Program-made: the position numbers and the translations under genes
Assembly: GCA_020636075.1 (NCBI GenBank)
Contig: JACJYO010000002.1
Span: 682,001 to 746,000 of the forward strand
Length of the DNA: 64,000 nt
Reading direction: 5' to 3'
Source of the DNA: Lewinellaceae bacterium
GTDB lineage: Bacteria > Bacteroidota > Bacteroidia > Chitinophagales > Saprospiraceae
Notes under the pieces: generated by a model
What the model was told of the DNA's origin: nothing
Seen by the model: the letters and a program-made list of their open reading frames with translations, nothing else
The model's database searches: none
Part shown: positions 34,959 through 43,703 of the stretch, piece after piece
How positions within the stretch are numbered: the first letter of the stretch is position 1
How the letters are laid out: each line of letters starts with the position of its first letter

Positions 34959-35644
34959 CGTGAGTTTTGATAACCGGTTTTGGATAAAATTTTTAGAAAA
35001 TCATCGCCTTCGGGAAAAGCCTGCACACTTTCAAAAAGGTAGGTGTATGCCCGAATGTCACGGCTGGTTAAACGTCCAATCAGGGGTAAAACGTATTTGA
35101 AGTAGGCATTGTATAACTGTTTGAACGGAAAAAGACGGGGCCGGGAAAATTCCAGGATTACAGCTTGCCCCCCCGGACGCAGCACGCGCAGCATTTCAGC
35201 GAGGCCTGCTTCCAGGTTTTCAAAATTGCGCACACCAAAGGCAACTGTAACCGCATCGAAAGTTTTATCCGAAAACCGCAAGTTTTCACTGTCCCCCGTT
35301 TCCAGTTCAATTACTGAACCTAAACCTTCTTTTGCAATTTTAACCCGCCCGATGTCGAGCATTTGGTTTGCAATATCAATGCCAACCACCCGTCTTGGTT
35401 TCAGCATTTTGGCCGCCATAATCGCCACATCCGCCGTTCCGGTTGCCACATCCAGCATCTCAGCAGGCGCTTTTGCCCGTAGATAACCAAGCGCATGTCG
35501 ACGCCACCACACATCAATGCCCAACGAAAGTACCCTGTTCAGCAGGTCATACCGCGGTGCAATTTTGTCAAACATCCGCTCGACCTGCACTTTTTTACTT
35601 TCCGCCGCACTTTGGTAAGGGGTGACAATTGGTTTCTCTTTCAT
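34901..35644 (-). CDS. ubiE: Demethylmenaquinone methyltransferase (UbiE/MenG)
   Basis: A 247-residue class I methyltransferase that makes menaquinone from demethylmenaquinone. Motifs: VERMFDKIAPRYDLLNRVLS at the start, AdoMet site DVATGTADVAIMAAKMLKPR with GIDIANQMLDIGR, and AVTVAFGVRNFENLEAGLAE, the ubiE family hallmark (GVRNF). Its last codons overlap the start of porT by up to 58 bases, so the two are translationally close-coupled. A -7 box (TACTTTTG on the minus strand, 35662-35669) lies 18 bases before the ATG. Menaquinone is the respiratory quinone expected in this group. Confidence 0.96.
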   Translation of the reverse strand: MKEKPIVTPYQSAAESKKVQVERMFDKIAPRYDLLNRVLSLGIDVWWRRHALGYLRAKAPAEMLDVATGTADVAIMAAKMLKPRRVVGIDIANQMLDIGRVKIAKEGLGSVIELETGDSENLRFSDKTFDAVTVAFGVRNFENLEAGLAEMLRVLRPGGQAVILEFSRPRLFPFKQLYNAYFKYVLPLIGRLTSRDIRAYTYLFESVQAFPEGDDFLKILSKTGYQNSRCERLTLGICSIYFAEKAA

Positions 35645-35684
35645 ACACGTAAATAATGACGCAAAAGTAAGGAAATGGGTTGTT

Positions 35685-35783
35685 TTGAAGGTTAGAAGGT
35701 TTCGAGTTAGAAGGTTACTAGTTATTCACCTTTTCGGGGAGTTGTACAACCAGAAACTTTCTAACCCAAAACCTTCTAACCAA
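35685..35783. repeat. Intergenic imperfect palindrome, GGTTAGAAGGTT family (copy 1)
   Basis: The left arm reads AAGGTTAGAAGGTTTC then GTTAGAAGGTTACTAGTT; the right arm (about 35745-35783) is its imperfect complement (AACCAGAAACTTTC...CCTTCTAACCAA). The words match the repeat at 52898-53054. It lies between ubiE and the ribBA stop. Confidence 0.8.
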
Positions 35784-35785
35784 TT

Positions 35786-36970
35786 TCAACCCAATTGAAT
35801 ATTCTCAACAATCTCCAAACCGTAGCCAATAAACCCGGTGCGTGGTTTGGGGTTGTTTGTCAATAGCCGGATCTTACTGATATTCAGGTCGCGAAGAATT
35901 TGAGCGCCAACGCCAAAGTCTTTTTTGCCCATGCTGGTGTGTAATTCAAATTTCTCCGGCTCGCCGTCTTCCATAAACTGCTTGTAAATTTTGAGCCGGC
36001 TCAGCAAATCAGATTTATCGCCCTGCCGCAAATAAACAAAGGCACCCTTGCCTGCTTCGGCGATGGTTTTCAGCGAAAACTGGATCTGCTCGCCATAATC
36101 GGCCAGTAGGTTACCCAGAATACCGCCGGTCTCCGACCAGGAATGCACCCGCACCAACACAGGTTCGTCTTCATTCCAGTCGCCTTTTTTAAGTACCAAA
36201 TGCATATCTCCGGTAGAAATGTCCGTATACGCCACTGTCTGAAAATCGCCGTACACAGTTTTCATCGTAGTTTCCATTTCGCGACGGATCAGCCGTTCGG
36301 TGCGCATGCGGTAGGCAACCAGATCGTCGATGGAAATAATTTTCAGGTCAAATTGGCGGGCCACTTCCACCAATTGGGGCAACCGGGCCATGGTACCATC
36401 CGGGTTCAAAATTTCGACCAGCACACCGGCCGGGTAAAAACCGGCCATGCGCGCCAGATCAACGGCCGCTTCCGTATGGCCGGTACGGCGCAGGACGCCA
36501 CCGTTTTTTGCCCGAAGTGGAAAGATATGGCCTGGGCGTGCAAAATCGCTTGGCTTCGCATTGGTATCGGTCAGATGCCGGATGCCTGTGGCCCGATCAT
36601 AGGCGCTGATGCCCGTCGAACAGCCTTGCCCGATCAGGTCGATGGAAACGGTGAATGCTGTTTCGTGCAGGGCAGTATTGGCATTTACCATCAACTGCAA
36701 ATCCAGCTCTTCAGCGCGTTTTTCTTCGATTGGCGTGCAGATCAACCCCCGCCCATGCGTCGACATGAAGTTGATCATTTCCGGGGTGATCTTTTCGGCA
36801 GCGCAGATAAAGTCACCCTCATTTTCCCGGTTTTCATCGTCGACCACAATGACAATTTTTCCGGCACGGATATCTATAAGTGCTTCTTCAATGGTATTCA
36901 GTTGATTCATAGCATCGGGAAGGTGGTTGGTTTCGTAGGTCGGTTGGTCAATACTGGTTTGAGCTAACAT
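35786..36970 (-). CDS. 3,4-dihydroxy-2-butanone 4-phosphate synthase fused to a degenerate GTP cyclohydrolase II domain
   Basis: A 394-residue RibBA-like protein (start 36970, or ATG at 36910). The N-terminal RibB half is intact: DDENRENEGDFICAAEKI, GRGLICTP, STGISAYDRATGIRHLTD and GVLRRTGHTEAAVDLARMAG hold the metal and substrate residues. In the C-terminal RibA half the zinc site VRVHSeCltG...LrCDCG has become VRVHSWSETGGILGNLLADY: the three cysteines are Ser278, Ala290 and Tyr292, and the RQEGRGIGL arginine loop is RQGDKSDLL. The GTP-cleaving activity should be lost, like the RibBX variants described in Proteobacteria, while the C-terminal fold (RLLTNNPKPRTGF) persists. A separate RibA is then needed elsewhere. 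Confidence 0.93.
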   Translation of the reverse strand: MLAQTSIDQPTYETNHLPDAMNQLNTIEEALIDIRAGKIVIVVDDENRENEGDFICAAEKITPEMINFMSTHGRGLICTPIEEKRAEELDLQLMVNANTALHETAFTVSIDLIGQGCSTGISAYDRATGIRHLTDTNAKPSDFARPGHIFPLRAKNGGVLRRTGHTEAAVDLARMAGFYPAGVLVEILNPDGTMARLPQLVEVARQFDLKIISIDDLVAYRMRTERLIRREMETTMKTVYGDFQTVAYTDISTGDMHLVLKKGDWNEDEPVLVRVHSWSETGGILGNLLADYGEQIQFSLKTIAEAGKGAFVYLRQGDKSDLLSRLKIYKQFMEDGEPEKFELHTSMGKKDFGVGAQILRDLNISKIRLLTNNPKPRTGFIGYGLEIVENIQLG

Positions 36971-37006
36971 ATTTTAATTGGTGGTGATCCACATTTATTT
37001 TAAAAA

Positions 37007-38227
37007 TTATCCTCGAGACGTGCGTTGCCAGGTACCTTCACGAATCCCCCGCAACCATTTGAAAAAACCATCGATAAGTGCCAGATTCATGGCCAGGAAA
37101 TAAGCCAGGTTTTTTATAAGACCCCAAGGCTTACGTTGAAATTTATTTTGAAAAAAATTAAGTCCCAGCACTGCAACTGTACCGAGCGTCATTAGCCAGA
37201 ACAAGCGGTTGAAGAATTGGTTTTGCAAGGCCAGTACCCCCACCGATAAAAACAATAGCAGCAGAAAAAAGCCGCCAAACCAACGCAGTACTTTGTGCGA
37301 AAAGAAGGCAAAACCCAGGCGTGTTATTGGCGGCAATATCCAACGCCGGAACCGGGCCAGGTTTTGAAAACTCCCCGCGGCAATCCGTTTTTTGCGGCGA
37401 TACTCGTCGGTTACCCGGTGCGTGGCCCCTTCAAAACACTGTGCATCCAGGTCATTGATCGCTGCATAGCCTTTTTCCAATACCCGGAAAACCAACCAAA
37501 AATCGTCGACCAGCGACCTGGGCGGGATCGGTTCGAACAAGTCGGCGCGCAAGGCATAACAACCGCCAAATGGCCCGATCATCATCCCCCAGGCCAGGCT
37601 TTCCCAGTGTTTCAACTGCACTTCGCCGCTCAGATAACGCTCCTCGCTTCGGCTGATGCCCTCCTGGCGCAGGCCTTCACTGCGCATGTGCGCATCGACC
37701 ACGCCGATTTTCTGATTTTTGAAATGCCGCACCAGTTGAAACAAAGTTTCCGGCTCCAGCATGACGCTGGCATCCGTGAGCAGGAACAGGTGTTGTGCAG
37801 TTGCAGGAAATTGTTTTTTAAAATCAGTCAGCGCCAATTGAGCGAGGTCATTGATCACCGGCGGTTTTCCACGGCGTTCCGGGAAAGGAACAAAGTGAAT
37901 ATTGGCGGTGGGGTTTCGGGCAATCCAACCCGCGATAAGTTCGTGGGTATTGTCGTCCGAGCAATCCGAACCAACGTAAACCTGCACTTTTTCCGCAGGG
38001 TAGTTGATCCCGAGCAAATTGTCCAGTTTTTTGACAATAATCCGCTCTTCGTTGTGCACCGACATCAAAACCGATACTACCGGCAGGTCCGCGTCATTCG
38101 GCTCAAAGACAATGGCATTGACCCGCTTGCCACGGGCAAACACCCGCATCAGGAAGGGGTAAAACACATAACTGTGCAGCAATGCTACCAGACTACCCCA
38201 AAAGATGATTTGTGCCAAAACCTGCAT
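37007..38227 (-). CDS. Membrane-anchored family 2 glycosyltransferase
   Basis: A 406-residue membrane enzyme. Residues 5-30 and about 325-390 hold membrane segments (IFWGSLVALLHSYVFYPFLM; GGFFLLLLFLSVGVLALQ). The cytoplasmic GT-A domain has PVVSVLMSVHNEERIIVKKL, VYVGSDCSDDNTHELI, LFLLTDASVMLEPETLFQLV (the DxD-equivalent DAS) and a later FEGATHRVTDEYRRKKRIAA, comparable to the Q/RxxRW acceptor motif of processive enzymes. It should add sugars from nucleotide donors to a lipid or polysaccharide. The gene sits 100 bases downstream of the thioredoxin-fusion gene in the same direction. Confidence 0.88.
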   Translation of the reverse strand: MQVLAQIIFWGSLVALLHSYVFYPFLMRVFARGKRVNAIVFEPNDADLPVVSVLMSVHNEERIIVKKLDNLLGINYPAEKVQVYVGSDCSDDNTHELIAGWIARNPTANIHFVPFPERRGKPPVINDLAQLALTDFKKQFPATAQHLFLLTDASVMLEPETLFQLVRHFKNQKIGVVDAHMRSEGLRQEGISRSEERYLSGEVQLKHWESLAWGMMIGPFGGCYALRADLFEPIPPRSLVDDFWLVFRVLEKGYAAINDLDAQCFEGATHRVTDEYRRKKRIAAGSFQNLARFRRWILPPITRLGFAFFSHKVLRWFGGFFLLLLFLSVGVLALQNQFFNRLFWLMTLGTVAVLGLNFFQNKFQRKPWGLIKNLAYFLAMNLALIDGFFKWLRGIREGTWQRTSRG

Positions 38228-38327
38228 CGGGGCAAAGGTAATTTGGTATTGCCGGACTATAACGGCATTCGAAAAGAATTTGATTTGGAAATGACCCGAA
38301 TGTGGTCTGAATAACTAAGCCAAAGCA

Positions 38328-40001
38328 TCAGTTGCCCAACCAAAGCAACTTTCCCACCGTGCAGCCACCAACATGCACGGCATACAAACCGGCCGGCAAC
38401 GATTCCGGGCGCAACTCCAGCCGGTTTGGCCCGGCAACCAGATCCAAGTGTTGTGCCCACATGATACGCCCGTCGGTTCCAAGCAGTCGCACCTCCGTTT
38501 TTTCCGGATTTGCATGCTCGAGTGACAGCACAAAAAATCCGCGGGCAGGATTGGGAGTCAAGACGGCTGGCCCAACAACCCGCGCTGGCGCCGACCAGAT
38601 CATCGGGTGCACAATACCCTCGTGGTCATAAACCTCCGCAGGCAATCGGCTGGATTCCGGCATTAAAACTTCTGACAAGGTCGTATTCCGCGAGGCGCGC
38701 AACTCCAGCGTGATTACAGGCTCAAATGCCCTGGCCGTCTCCGGGTAGCCGGAAGACCAACTGACGGCCACACGGCCATCTTGCTGGTGCCAGCAAGTCT
38801 CGTCGAAACCGGGCAGGTTGCCTGACCGAACGCTCAAAATCTCCAGAGCTTCCGGATCAAAGCGGAATGCCGCTTGCAGGCCCAACACCTCAACAGTTGC
38901 TTCCGGACGAATGTTAACTGCAAACCGTTCATTGGCAGTCACATCCGGGTTATCTAATTCAAAATGCAGCCCGTAGGCGCCCCGGTCCAGCGCAGCCTGC
39001 AAACTGTCGGGAATTGCATTCCCGTTGACATCGCCTTTTTTTATGGCTAAAAATTCGGGGCATTCCTGGGGAAAAATCGAATCCAGCGGTGGCGAGAAAA
39101 CCCAGGAAGTTGCATTCGGCAGACTATCATAAACACCCAGGATGAGTTTGCGAATTTCAACAATATCAAAAGTGGTGATGGTTCCGGAGTTATTGGCATC
39201 GCCGGCAACAAACTGCCAGGGCGCAGTGAAAGGGGCAATGCCCAAAATTTGCTTGTTTATCTGCACCAAATCAAAAGTGCTTACGCCATTGAGCGGGTCG
39301 TCGGTTTTTGACGGGATCATTTCATAAAATGGCAGGCTGGGCAGCCCCGAAAAATTTTCCAATGAAAAAACGCCGTCTTGCACCTGTGAAAACACCGGGT
39401 TTCCACCTGGAATGTTAACCTGCAGGCCATACTGTTTCAGCGTATCGCCCTGAGTCGTCAGAATATGGCATTGCGGTACCGCCAATAGCTGATCAATCTC
39501 CTGCTGGATCAAACCCATGGTTGAGGAGGCCCCGCCGCCGCGCACATCGTAAATCACCTCACCGGTGCCTGGAGTGATGATTACGAATGTTGGTGTACCG
39601 TAAAACGGACCGAATTGCCCGCTTTTGTACGGTTGAACAGCTTCCAGGCTACCGCCCTGTGAGCCGACACCGGGCATCGCCAGATTTTTATCGATTTTAT
39701 ACTGCGAAACAAGTGTGTTGACATCCGCGCTTTTATCGCTGAGCATGAAAAATTCTACCTGCCCGGGATATTGCATTTGCACATTTTCGTACAACGTTTT
39801 CCAATACGGGGCATGTGTTGCGCAAGGCGGACATGTTGTAAAAAAAATCTCCAGCACAACCACCTTATCCTGGTTTACATAATCGGCATACAAATTATGG
39901 GTATTGCCGTCGGAATCGGTCACGTTGAAATCGGGCGCCTGGGTCGCGGCTAGTGTTGAAGAGAGGAGTAAAAAAACGGGCAGGAGTATTTTTTGAAACA
40001 T
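38328..40001 (-). CDS. Exported thioredoxin-like/dockerin/cohesin-like protein with T9SS domain
   Basis: A 557-residue exported protein with an unusual order of parts. Signal peptide 1-19 (STLAATQ); a redoxin domain (about 22-170) with active-site motif FFTTCPPCATHAP (C57, C60) and a GTPTFVIITPG cis-Pro loop; a dockerin-like pair of Ca-binding repeats (FDLVQINKQILGI and GDANNSGTITTFDIVEIRKL, near 245-300); a cohesin-like beta-sandwich (FELDNPDVTANERFAVNIRP, LQAAFRFDPEALEIL); and a T9SS type A sorting domain (VLTPNPARGFFVLSLE to the end). It is likely a surface or secreted thiol-active protein; the substrate is unknown. Neighbours, a glycosyltransferase and msrB (divergent), give weak support for a redox-repair link. 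Confidence 0.82.
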   Translation of the reverse strand: MFQKILLPVFLLLSSTLAATQAPDFNVTDSDGNTHNLYADYVNQDKVVVLEIFFTTCPPCATHAPYWKTLYENVQMQYPGQVEFFMLSDKSADVNTLVSQYKIDKNLAMPGVGSQGGSLEAVQPYKSGQFGPFYGTPTFVIITPGTGEVIYDVRGGGASSTMGLIQQEIDQLLAVPQCHILTTQGDTLKQYGLQVNIPGGNPVFSQVQDGVFSLENFSGLPSLPFYEMIPSKTDDPLNGVSTFDLVQINKQILGIAPFTAPWQFVAGDANNSGTITTFDIVEIRKLILGVYDSLPNATSWVFSPPLDSIFPQECPEFLAIKKGDVNGNAIPDSLQAALDRGAYGLHFELDNPDVTANERFAVNIRPEATVEVLGLQAAFRFDPEALEILSVRSGNLPGFDETCWHQQDGRVAVSWSSGYPETARAFEPVITLELRASRNTTLSEVLMPESSRLPAEVYDHEGIVHPMIWSAPARVVGPAVLTPNPARGFFVLSLEHANPEKTEVRLLGTDGRIMWAQHLDLVAGPNRLELRPESLPAGLYAVHVGGCTVGKLLWLGN

Positions 40002-40108
40002 CGATTGCGGGAATTTTTTGGCAAATTAACACATCAGGACATCTTTTCCCGGTGTAAATTGTTTTTTCAAAATCCCAATGCCGCCAATCCGACAAAATAA
40101 CAACACAG

Positions 40109-40495
40109 ATGGAAAAAGATTCAAGCAATTGGAACAAACTCACCAAGGAAGAGGAGTATGTGATTGCCCAAAAAGGCACCGAACGCGCTTTCACCGGCGA
40201 ATACTGGGATCATAAAGGCGACGGCATGTTCATCTGCCGCCGCTGCAATGCACCGCTGTATCGCTCGACGGATAAGTTTGACAGCGGCTGCGGCTGGCCA
40301 TCGTTTGATGATGAAATCCCTGGCGCAGTCATCCGGGAAACGGACAATTCACTGGGCATGCGCCGCACGGAGATTATCTGCGCCAATTGCGGTGGCCACT
40401 TGGGCCATGTTTTTGAAGGAGAGCGCATGACGCCGAAGAACACCCGGCATTGTGTGAATTCGTTGTCGATCCGGTTTGTGAAAGCAGCGGACTGA
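40109..40495 (+). CDS. msrB: Peptide-methionine (R)-S-oxide reductase MsrB
   Basis: A 128-residue enzyme reducing methionine-R-sulfoxide in proteins. Structural zinc cysteines C43/C46 (ICRRC) and C91/C94 (CANC), substrate motif SGCGWPSFDDEI, GHLGHVFEG and catalytic Cys115 in TRHCVNSLSIRF are present. Cys61 (SGCGW) is the usual resolving position. No signal peptide, so it acts in the cytoplasm. It is divergently placed from the thioredoxin-fusion gene with 107 bases between. Confidence 0.97.
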   Translation: MEKDSSNWNKLTKEEEYVIAQKGTERAFTGEYWDHKGDGMFICRRCNAPLYRSTDKFDSGCGWPSFDDEIPGAVIRETDNSLGMRRTEIICANCGGHLGHVFEGERMTPKNTRHCVNSLSIRFVKAAD

Positions 40496-40568
40496 TTGCC
40501 CTATTTGCTGGCCCTAAAATTTTTTCTAACCCCAAAATCAGTCTCTCCTGCTCAAATCCTCCGATGCT

Positions 40569-41078
40569 TCAATAACCAATGGTCTTCCAGTGGCTGACAA
40601 TCTTTTTGCCAACCAGGTCTGCATGTTTGCGCTTGAATAAAACTTCTCCGATCCACACCGCCTGATTTGTATCCGGATCGTACAACTGCACAGCAATTCG
40701 TTGCCGTTCAACATTATGGGGGAGGCCTGCCTTGCGATCAGGGCTATTTGCCCATTCATCCTGAAACAAGCGGCCAAGTACAAGATGGGCATCCGGCCGG
40801 GCTTGTCCAACCGGAGCGCCGGTTGTGGTTCCGGTGAAATCCTCCAAAACTTCGACGCCCTGGGCTTTCAATTCGGTTTTAAATCCCCTGATCACAGCAT
40901 CGTATATTTTTTCAGATTCTTCGGAAACAAGTCCGGCATCGACCTTGATGTAAATCAGGTAAATCGGTTTTTCAAATGACTCATCCCATTTGGCGGACAA
41001 GCCCATGGAGCCCATGCGCAGGGTGGTGCATTGAGTATAAGCTGAAAACAGCAGGAAAAGGAAAATTGGCGTTTTCAT
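40569..41078 (-). CDS. Exported protein of unknown function
   Basis: A 169-residue product with a short hydrophobic leader (MKTPIFLFLLFSAYTQC), a possible lipoprotein signal although the residue before Cys17 is Gln, not the usual small residue. The body begins after LSAKWDESFEKPIYLIYIKV and has alternating strands and helices: KIYDAVIRGFKTELKAQGVE and AHLVLGRLFQDEWANS, IAVQLYDPDTNQAVWIGEV. I do not recognise the family. It lies 33 bases after the small protein at 41112-41570 and probably forms an operon with it; envelope location is inferred. Confidence 0.6.
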   Translation of the reverse strand: MKTPIFLFLLFSAYTQCTTLRMGSMGLSAKWDESFEKPIYLIYIKVDAGLVSEESEKIYDAVIRGFKTELKAQGVEVLEDFTGTTTGAPVGQARPDAHLVLGRLFQDEWANSPDRKAGLPHNVERQRIAVQLYDPDTNQAVWIGEVLFKRKHADLVGKKIVSHWKTIGY

Positions 41079-41111
41079 GTATGGAGGTTATTATTTCAAT
41101 GACCGGAGATG

Positions 41112-41570
41112 TCAATCCTGCCGATCCGCGCGTGCTTCTTCCCGTTTTTCGATGTAGTCCTCCCAGATTTCTTTGTAGTCATACGACAAATAAAACTCGG
41201 AGTCGTAGGCGCCCCATGCGCCGTTTTCAATTGCCAGATTGAGCCGGCGAATGGCATTTGCCGGCACCTGCAATACGATCACGTGCCCCAGGCCCATGGC
41301 GATCGTCCAGGAAATGATGCGGGCGTCCTCCGGCGGGAACATATCCCAAAAGCCCTGGGCTTCCAAAACCCGGCGGATTTCCTGCAAATTTTTATCCTGT
41401 TGGTGTTTAAGGATGAGCGTGACCATCACGCTGTCTTCCAGGGCTATCGGTTGCGGTTCAAAGGATGGGCCGGGAGAACTGGGTACCTCAGCCGGTTCCT
41501 GAGCGGTTAACATGCCGGGCAACAAGGCCAGGAAAAGAAGGACAAAAAGCTGTTGTATTTTTTTCTGCAT
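41112..41570 (-). CDS. Exported alpha/beta protein of unknown function
   Basis: A 152-residue protein with a signal peptide (1-23, ending MLTAQ) and a Pro/Ser linker. The core runs SVMVTLILKHQQDKNLQEIR, LEAQGFWDMFPPEDARIISW, GLGHVIVLQVPANAIRRLNL and NGAWGAYDSEFYLSYDY. The beta-alpha-beta pattern and size suggest a ferredoxin-like fold as in muconolactone isomerase-type proteins. I have a recollection of unsecreted homologues in other bacteria but no known activity. It heads a two-gene unit with 40569-41078. Confidence 0.6.
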   Translation of the reverse strand: MQKKIQQLFVLLFLALLPGMLTAQEPAEVPSSPGPSFEPQPIALEDSVMVTLILKHQQDKNLQEIRRVLEAQGFWDMFPPEDARIISWTIAMGLGHVIVLQVPANAIRRLNLAIENGAWGAYDSEFYLSYDYKEIWEDYIEKREEARADRQD

Positions 41571-41732
41571 AGTACCAAAGTTATTGCTGCTGTATTGTCA
41601 AAAAAGTAGGGTCAAATATACAGCGTTCGGTGCGGCATTTTTTTACGCAGAAATAGCCGGGCACTTTCAATTCAGGGCAGGCAGAAGCCCCTTTGCCGGA
41701 TTTTTACCAAAATCAATTCTTTTTCGGCAAAT

Positions 41733-41763
41733 CTTGTAAAACTTCTTTTTGCATCTAATTTTG
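41733..41763 (+). promoter_or_regulatory. Promoter of the POT transporter gene
   Basis: CTTG at 41733-41736, then exactly 19 bases, then TAATTTTG at 41756-41763; a full Bacteroidota promoter 34 bases before the ATG. Confidence 0.7.
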
Positions 41764-41797
41764 CCGGGACCAACACGCAAGCTAAAACGATAAAACC

Positions 41798-43444
41798 ATG
41801 CGCAAACACCCAGCAGGATTGCCCTATCTGTTTTTCACCGAAATGTGGGAACGCTTCGGCTTTTACCTCATGATCGGCATTTTTTTGTTGTACATGACGG
41901 ATATCACCGCCAACGGCGGCATGGGCTTCGACCGAACCAAAGCATCCGATATTTACGGCACCTTCATTGCCCTGATCTATGTGACACCGTTTATCGGCGG
42001 TCTGCTTGCTGACCGTGTACTTGGCTTTCGACGCAGTATCATTATTGGCGGGATTCTCATGGGAGCAGGCTATTTACTGCTGGCGGTACCCAACAACCAG
42101 ACCACGTTTTACCTGGCACTGGCGCTGATGATCTTCGGCAACGGTTTTTTCAAACCCAATATCTCCACACTGCTCGGCAACCTCTACAACGAAGATCAAT
42201 ACAAAGCCCGTAAAGACGACGGTTACAACATCTTTTACATGGGCATCAACATTGGCGCCCTGATCTGCAACTTCGTAGCAGCCTACCTGCGCAACAATTA
42301 TGGCTGGGGTTATGCCTTCGCAGCAGCCGGTATCGGGATGTTTATTGGGGTCGGTATTTTCCTGACCGCCAACCGCCACATCGCCCATGCCGATGTCCGC
42401 AAAGAAGCCAATCCCGCCGAAGCTGGTGTAGCCACACTGTTGTCGTCGGTGCTGTTGCCGGCCATCATCACCGGTTTTTTGGCCTGGAACATACCGGGCA
42501 ATATATTCGGCACCGACTCCACCGACGCCTTTATTTTCGGATCCATACCGGTCGTTGCCTTTTTCCTGTGGATACTCTGGAAAGCGGCGCCGACGGAAAA
42601 GCCACGGATCAAAGCGTTGCTGTCTATTTATGCCGTTGTGATCGTTTTCTGGGCTGTTTTCAAACAAAATGGCACGGCACTGACCACCTGGGCGGAGTTT
42701 TACACCGACCGCTCCATGCCGGCCTGGCTTGAGGGGCCAGCCAAGTTTATGGGCTCCGATCAGGAAATCGCCAACATCCCCGATACCTTCCCCATTTACG
42801 ACGAGCAGTTTCGCACGACGAAGGATCCCGTGACAAAAAAGATCGCCACTGCGCCGGACATCCTGCCACCTTACCTGAAAAACCTGCCCCGGGATGAATG
42901 GCCTGCGCCAGGGCAGTCGATCAAAGTTGTTTCCACGGAAATATATCAGTCGATCAATCCATTTTTTGTCATTGTGCTTACCCCCTTGCTCGTCTGGTTT
43001 TTTGGGTTTTTGCGACAGCGAAAAAAGGAACCAACTACTCCTGGTAAAATCGGTTGGGGTCTGGTCATCACGGCTCTATCGACCGTGGTTACCATTTTCG
43101 CGGTCTATGCCTGCCACAACGGCACCGAAAAAGCCTCTGTGGGTTGGTTGATCGGCGCGTACGGCGTAATTACCCTGGGCGAATTATGCATCAGTCCGAT
43201 GGGGCTATCCACCGTTTCCAAGATGGCGCCTCCGCGCATTGCAGGACTGATGATGGGTGGCTGGATGCTTGCCACTTCCATCGGCAACAAACTCAGCGGG
43301 GTGCTTGCTACCATGTGGGATAGCTATGACAATAAAGCGAATTTTTTCTGGGTAAACTTCATCCTGCTGGCAGTTGCTGCGGCAGCATTATTTTTGATGT
43401 TGCGGTGGTTGAACCGCATTTTTCGGGAGCAAGGTTTAACCTAG
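41798..43444 (+). CDS. Proton-coupled oligopeptide transporter (POT/PTR family)
   Basis: A 548-residue inner-membrane carrier of the major facilitator superfamily. The POT proton-coupling motif ExxER appears in FFTEMWERFGFYLMIGIFLL (residues about 14-33), followed by SDIYGTFIALIYVTPFIGGL, LMIFGNGFFKPNISTLLGNL (the PTR signature FGNGxFKPN) and YNIFYMGINIGALICNF. About 12-14 helices are predicted, with a long loop around 300-390 carrying a GSDQEIANIPDTFPIYDEQF segment. The family imports di- and tripeptides with protons, fitting a protein-degrading lifestyle. It stands alone with its own promoter. Confidence 0.96.
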   Translation: MRKHPAGLPYLFFTEMWERFGFYLMIGIFLLYMTDITANGGMGFDRTKASDIYGTFIALIYVTPFIGGLLADRVLGFRRSIIIGGILMGAGYLLLAVPNNQTTFYLALALMIFGNGFFKPNISTLLGNLYNEDQYKARKDDGYNIFYMGINIGALICNFVAAYLRNNYGWGYAFAAAGIGMFIGVGIFLTANRHIAHADVRKEANPAEAGVATLLSSVLLPAIITGFLAWNIPGNIFGTDSTDAFIFGSIPVVAFFLWILWKAAPTEKPRIKALLSIYAVVIVFWAVFKQNGTALTTWAEFYTDRSMPAWLEGPAKFMGSDQEIANIPDTFPIYDEQFRTTKDPVTKKIATAPDILPPYLKNLPRDEWPAPGQSIKVVSTEIYQSINPFFVIVLTPLLVWFFGFLRQRKKEPTTPGKIGWGLVITALSTVVTIFAVYACHNGTEKASVGWLIGAYGVITLGELCISPMGLSTVSKMAPPRIAGLMMGGWMLATSIGNKLSGVLATMWDSYDNKANFFWVNFILLAVAAAALFLMLRWLNRIFREQGLT

Positions 43445-43558
43445 CAAGTATGGATAAACTGACCGGCAGCGCACTTTTTTTTGCGCCCGGTTTTTTAAAT
43501 TTGCAACAAGCGTATCTAATCAACCATATTCGAAAAATAACAGAACGGATAATCAATT

Positions 43559-43693
43559 ATGGCACGCAAACAACGGATTACCAAGCAACGGCAAAGCGCC
43601 CGTGATCGTCAGGAAATGCGCAAATTCCTCACTATTGTAGCCATCTCTTCGGCAGTGTTAATGCTTTTACTGTACTTCATTTTTGCCCGGTAG
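43559..43693 (+). CDS. Small single-pass membrane protein (44 residues)
   Basis: The ATG at 43559 begins a 44-codon frame ending TAG at 43693. The product starts MARKQRITKQRQSARDRQEM, a strongly basic cytoplasmic N-terminus, followed by one hydrophobic segment, LTIVAISSAVLMLLLYFIFA, and a final Arg. The basic-inside charge gives an N-in topology. A -7 box TAAATTTG (43496-43503) lies 56 bases before the ATG. It is not part of the POT transporter frame and no larger gene covers it. Similar short basic-membrane proteins occur in this group but I know no role. Its stop is followed 10 bases on by a palindrome that may end the transcript. Confidence 0.6.
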   Translation: MARKQRITKQRQSARDRQEMRKFLTIVAISSAVLMLLLYFIFAR

Positions 43694-43703
43694 TTTTTCT
43701 AAA

